Positions 12,949 through 14,689 of a DNA stretch of 14,689 nucleotides are shown here, piece after piece; the stretch's first letter is position 1; the number at the start of each line of letters is the position of its first letter. Origin of the DNA: Microcaldota archaeon (GTDB lineage Archaea; Micrarchaeota; Micrarchaeia; Norongarragalinales; WALN01); the NCBI GenBank assembly GCA_015522865.1, contig WALN01000050.1, positions 1 to 14,689 on the forward strand, in the 5' to 3' direction. The notes beneath the pieces are model-generated. The model searched no databases. It worked only from the letters and a program-made list of their open reading frames with translations, and was not told the origin of the DNA. A program made the position numbers and the translations under genes.

Positions 12949-13311
12949 ATGGAAAAACCTAATGAAAAATATATTTTTGTCCACCAATGGGTTGAAAATC
13001 CAGGGGAAGAAATCAAAAAGGCGCATATCAAGAAAAGCGATATAGAAATCCCAAGAGAAATAGCGCTCAAAATAATAAAACCTGAAACTGGACACCTCGG
13101 AAAGGTAGAAGGCAACAAAATAAATGAAAAAGGAGTGCTTAAAAAAATACTGAAAGTAAAATTGCCTGAAGAGAAGAAAGGAAATTTTGACCAAGAAGAA
13201 ATAAGAAATGCGTTAAAACTCTCAAAAATAATTGCGGCTCAAATAAAGGCCATGAAAACGCGTATGCAAATAGAAAAAGAGAAAAGAAATGCTCGGGGGT
13301 ATGGAAATTGA
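12949..13311 (+). CDS. Unknown charged helical protein downstream of the LonB-like ATPase
   Basis: The 120-residue product is not recognised. The first 75 residues are mixed (KYIFVHQWVENPGEE, then SDIEIPREIALKIIKP) and look like a small folded domain. Residues 82-115 are a charged, probably coiled-coil helix (EEIRNALKLSKIIAAQIK). It starts 11 nt after the ATPase stop behind a strong GGAGGAG site, so it is probably cotranscribed and may be a partner or adaptor of that ATPase; this is inference. The end is suspicious. Right after a run of five Gs (13295-13299) the frame stops as ARGYGN, while the +1 frame continues with 17 codons of similar charged sequence (MEIERDEHDLEKLFGKK) to a TAG at 13352-13354 that abuts the next gene. 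One G fewer would give a 134-residue protein. Confidence 0.7.
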   Translation: MEKPNEKYIFVHQWVENPGEEIKKAHIKKSDIEIPREIALKIIKPETGHLGKVEGNKINEKGVLKKILKVKLPEEKKGNFDQEEIRNALKLSKIIAAQIKAMKTRMQIEKEKRNARGYGN

Positions 13312-13354
13312 AAGAGATGAGCATGATTTAGAAAAGCTATTTGGAAAGAAGTAG
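13301..13354 (+). other. Likely displaced C-terminal extension (+1 frame) of the preceding protein
   Basis: Seventeen codons in the +1 frame read MEIERDEHDLEKLFGKK and end with TAG directly against the stop of the convergent gene. The composition continues the charged helix of the upstream frame. It could be a real C-terminus lost to an indel in the G5 run, a programmed frameshift, or a separate tiny frame with no clear ribosome binding site. Confidence 0.4.
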
Positions 13355-14209
13355 TTATTTCACTTCTATATTTTTTCCAATAATTACTCTCCTTACAGGC
13401 ATCTTCTTATATGCTCTCTTTATAATTTTGCTTATCCTCTCTAAACTTTCACTTAAATCTTTTGAGTTTAGCCCATTACTTCTCAAAATTTTCTCGAATT
13501 CTTCTTTGCTGTACTTAGATGCTTTCAGATTCCTGAATAGATTTATAAGCTTCAAATCTTTCTTTGCCATCTCTTTGGTATCTTTGTTTCCATAAACTCT
13601 CCAAAAAATGAAAGAGCCCTCGGAAAATTTTGCTATTTTTGCTCTGTACAATTTCTTGAGAAGTTTTTCTAAGCTCAATTCTCTTCTTTCAGGATAATTA
13701 TAATACTCTTCATTTCTAAAAACTCTTAAATTACCATGAGTGGTGTATGCCAATGAATTCAAAATATTCAAATAGCTAGCCGGAGTGTTCATAAAAATAG
13801 CAGGATCAAAAGAAGTATGGAGAGTAAGCTCTTTAAATGGCATGCTTTCAGCAGCAGCTACTACTGAAGGTTTTTTAGCTTTTTTAGCAAAAAATTCCGA
13901 GATGTCAGTGAACACCACCGGCTTAAAAATGCGCTTATTATTATGTTTTAATTTTTTGAGGGCATCTGCATATTTCCCAATAAAACCTGCATAAACCGCG
14001 ATTTTGTATGGGCCGTTTTCTGGCTTCAAATTTGTAGCCTTCAGAATTCCATTTTTGATAACTTCTGGCCTAAAATCTGCCCGTGCTTGGGCGAACCTAT
14101 TTATTAAATTTGGGTTGCGAGATCTGGCTATCGTTTCGTAGGTTTTTGTAGATAAGCTTCCGACTTCCTCGAAGCGTGCGATATCCAGTACTGCATAACT
14201 CTTTTTCAT
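13355..14209 (-). CDS. Uncharacterised protein, possibly a degenerate Rossmann-fold methyltransferase
   Basis: The 284-residue protein is not assigned to a family with confidence. Its layout resembles a class I SAM-dependent methyltransferase: a strand and loop KIAVYAGFIGKYADALKKL (residues 69-87) at the place of the SAM-binding motif I, KPVVFTDIS (97-104) at motif II, and VVAAAESMPFKE (116-127) at the following acidic position. The glycine-rich loop is reduced to GFIGKY rather than GxGxG, and no catalytic motif such as NPPY is visible. It may be a non-catalytic relative. The C-terminal 80 residues are basic and helical. There is no signal peptide or membrane segment. The gene has a TATA-like element about 27 nt upstream and is divergent from the lipoprotein gene, converging with zero spacing on the frame to its left. 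Confidence 0.55.
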   Translation of the reverse strand: MKKSYAVLDIARFEEVGSLSTKTYETIARSRNPNLINRFAQARADFRPEVIKNGILKATNLKPENGPYKIAVYAGFIGKYADALKKLKHNNKRIFKPVVFTDISEFFAKKAKKPSVVAAAESMPFKELTLHTSFDPAIFMNTPASYLNILNSLAYTTHGNLRVFRNEEYYNYPERRELSLEKLLKKLYRAKIAKFSEGSFIFWRVYGNKDTKEMAKKDLKLINLFRNLKASKYSKEEFEKILRSNGLNSKDLSESLERISKIIKRAYKKMPVRRVIIGKNIEVK

Positions 14210-14230
14210 AAATTAGTATAGATTACGGAG

Positions 14231-14241
14231 AATATAATATT
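14231..14241 (-). promoter_or_regulatory. Candidate TATA box for the methyltransferase-like gene
   Basis: The minus strand reads AATATTATATT, centred about 27 nt before the ATG at 14209. No ribosome binding site is present, which is consistent with a leaderless mRNA. Confidence 0.45.
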
Positions 14242-14254
14242 TACTAAGTAAATA
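14238..14254. promoter_or_regulatory. Palindrome between two divergent genes
   Basis: TATTTACTAAGTAAATA is a perfect inverted repeat with 8-bp arms around one central base. It sits between, and touches, the TATA-like elements of both divergent genes, where a dimeric repressor could shut both. AT-rich palindromes also occur by chance. Confidence 0.4.
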
Positions 14255-14264
14255 ATTTAAATGC
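14255..14264 (+). promoter_or_regulatory. Candidate TATA box for the DUF4430 lipoprotein gene
   Basis: ATTTAAATGC is centred about 25 nt before the ATG at 14283. The layout resembles the ATTTATATGC element before the LonB-like gene. Confidence 0.45.
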
Positions 14265-14282
14265 AAAAAAGCTTAGTTATAC

Positions 14283-14689
14283 ATGAACAAAATAACTGTT
14301 GTATTGTTAATTTCGCTTTTCTTAGTAAGTTTTGGATGTGTCACTACTAAGTACAGCCCAACAGCAACTTTTGTTCCTTCCGCTTCACCAAGTATCCAGA
14401 CAAACAAATCAAATGAAGAACTGATTAATGTTTCATTAATTATAGATTACGGAAACTCCACAGAATCAAAAACGATTTTTGTAGAGAACGGAACAACAGT
14501 TTATGACGCGATGAGAAAGGCAGTAAATTTGTCTGTGAAAACCCATCCTACATATGGGGTGTTTGTAGAGGGAATTAATGGAGTTATGCAAGGAAATGGA
14601 AAATACTGGCAGTACTATATTGATGGAAAGCTCGCTCCTGTGGGGGTCAGTAATTATATAATCAACAGAAGTTTAATTTTAGAGTGGAA
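14283..14689 (+). CDS. Secreted lipoprotein with DUF4430 (transcobalamin-like) domain, 3' end outside window
   Basis: The frame is open from the ATG to the window end (135 codons), so it probably lacks only a few C-terminal residues. It has an N-terminal signal peptide (MNKITVVLLISLFLVSFGC) ending in a lipobox-like LVSFGC with Cys19 as the probable lipid anchor, followed by a Ser/Thr/Pro-rich linker (21-45). The rest matches the DUF4430 domain, related to the C-terminal domain of transcobalamin: VYDAMRKAVNLSV, then VEGINGVMQGNGKYWQYYID with GKLAPVGVSNY and a final LEW. The ligand of archaeal and bacterial DUF4430 proteins is largely unknown; cobalamin binding should not be assumed. It is probably anchored outside the cytoplasmic membrane. 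Confidence 0.85.
   Translation, partial: MNKITVVLLISLFLVSFGCVTTKYSPTATFVPSASPSIQTNKSNEELINVSLIIDYGNSTESKTIFVENGTTVYDAMRKAVNLSVKTHPTYGVFVEGINGVMQGNGKYWQYYIDGKLAPVGVSNYIINRSLILEW

Noticed and set aside
12661..13194. 177-codon minus-strand open frame
   Set aside because: Antisense to the LonB-like ATPase end and the small partner gene; very Phe/Ser-rich, as expected from the complement of A-rich coding DNA.
13341..13595. Hydrophobic 84-codon plus-strand frame that looks like a membrane protein
   Set aside because: Antisense to the well-formed methyltransferase-like gene; hydrophobicity comes from complementing Lys/Glu codons.
14283..14689. Cobalamin-binding function for the lipoprotein from its transcobalamin-like domain
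   Set aside because: The DUF4430 relationship concerns fold; no cobalamin transport or synthesis gene is in the window.

Overview
The window looks like part of an archaeal chromosome from an AT-rich, anaerobic lineage. It carries both eukaryote-like primase subunits, a GINS subunit, ribosomal proteins L44e and S27e, aIF2-alpha, Nop10 and a proteasome-assembly (PAC2) protein. It also has TATA boxes about 25 nt upstream of apparently leaderless start codons, and GGTGA-type ribosome binding sites inside operons. The very compact layout and small proteins would fit a DPANN or Diapherotrites-like genome, but that placement is an inference and I cannot confirm it from sequence alone.

Left part, minus strand (about 7960 down to 263): one long co-directional array reads priL, priS, GINS, L44e, S27e, aIF2-alpha, a 200-nt gap with a possible 26-codon gene, nop10, PAC2, phosphomevalonate kinase and a diphosphomevalonate decarboxylase-type protein. 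The first part couples replication priming (primase, CMG helicase) to translation (L44e, S27e, aIF2-alpha, Nop10), a grouping known in archaea. The last two genes are a lower mevalonate pathway pair for isoprenoid lipid precursors. Internal TATA-like elements in front of nop10, PAC2 and the kinase suggest several promoters. At the left edge a plus-strand gene ends in a PEP-utilising 'mobile' phosphohistidine domain and converges on the decarboxylase gene.

Middle, plus strand (8016 to 11463): a possible 33-codon hydrophobic gene is followed by nrdR-nrdD-nrdG, an anaerobic (class III) ribonucleotide reductase operon with its own repressor gene first. The promoter carries two NrdR-box-like 16-mers exactly 32 bp apart. 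One covers the TATA box (12/16 match) and the other lies at the predicted transcription start (15/16 match). This is the most striking signal in the window: a bacterial-type regulator apparently wired onto an archaeal TATA promoter.

Right part: a leaderless gene encodes a LonB-family AAA+ ATPase that stops where the S16 protease domain should start and carries a zinc ribbon in its AAA+ insertion. It is followed by a small charged protein whose C-terminus may be displaced by a one-base change in a run of five Gs. Converging on it is a minus-strand gene for a weakly methyltransferase-like protein. That gene is divergent from a DUF4430-type lipoprotein gene cut by the window end, and an 8-bp-arm palindrome lies between the two.

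I saw no rRNA, tRNA, CRISPR array or insertion sequence. No stretch over 300 bases lacks a gene; the longest gaps are 7961-8231 and 3854-4054, both described below.
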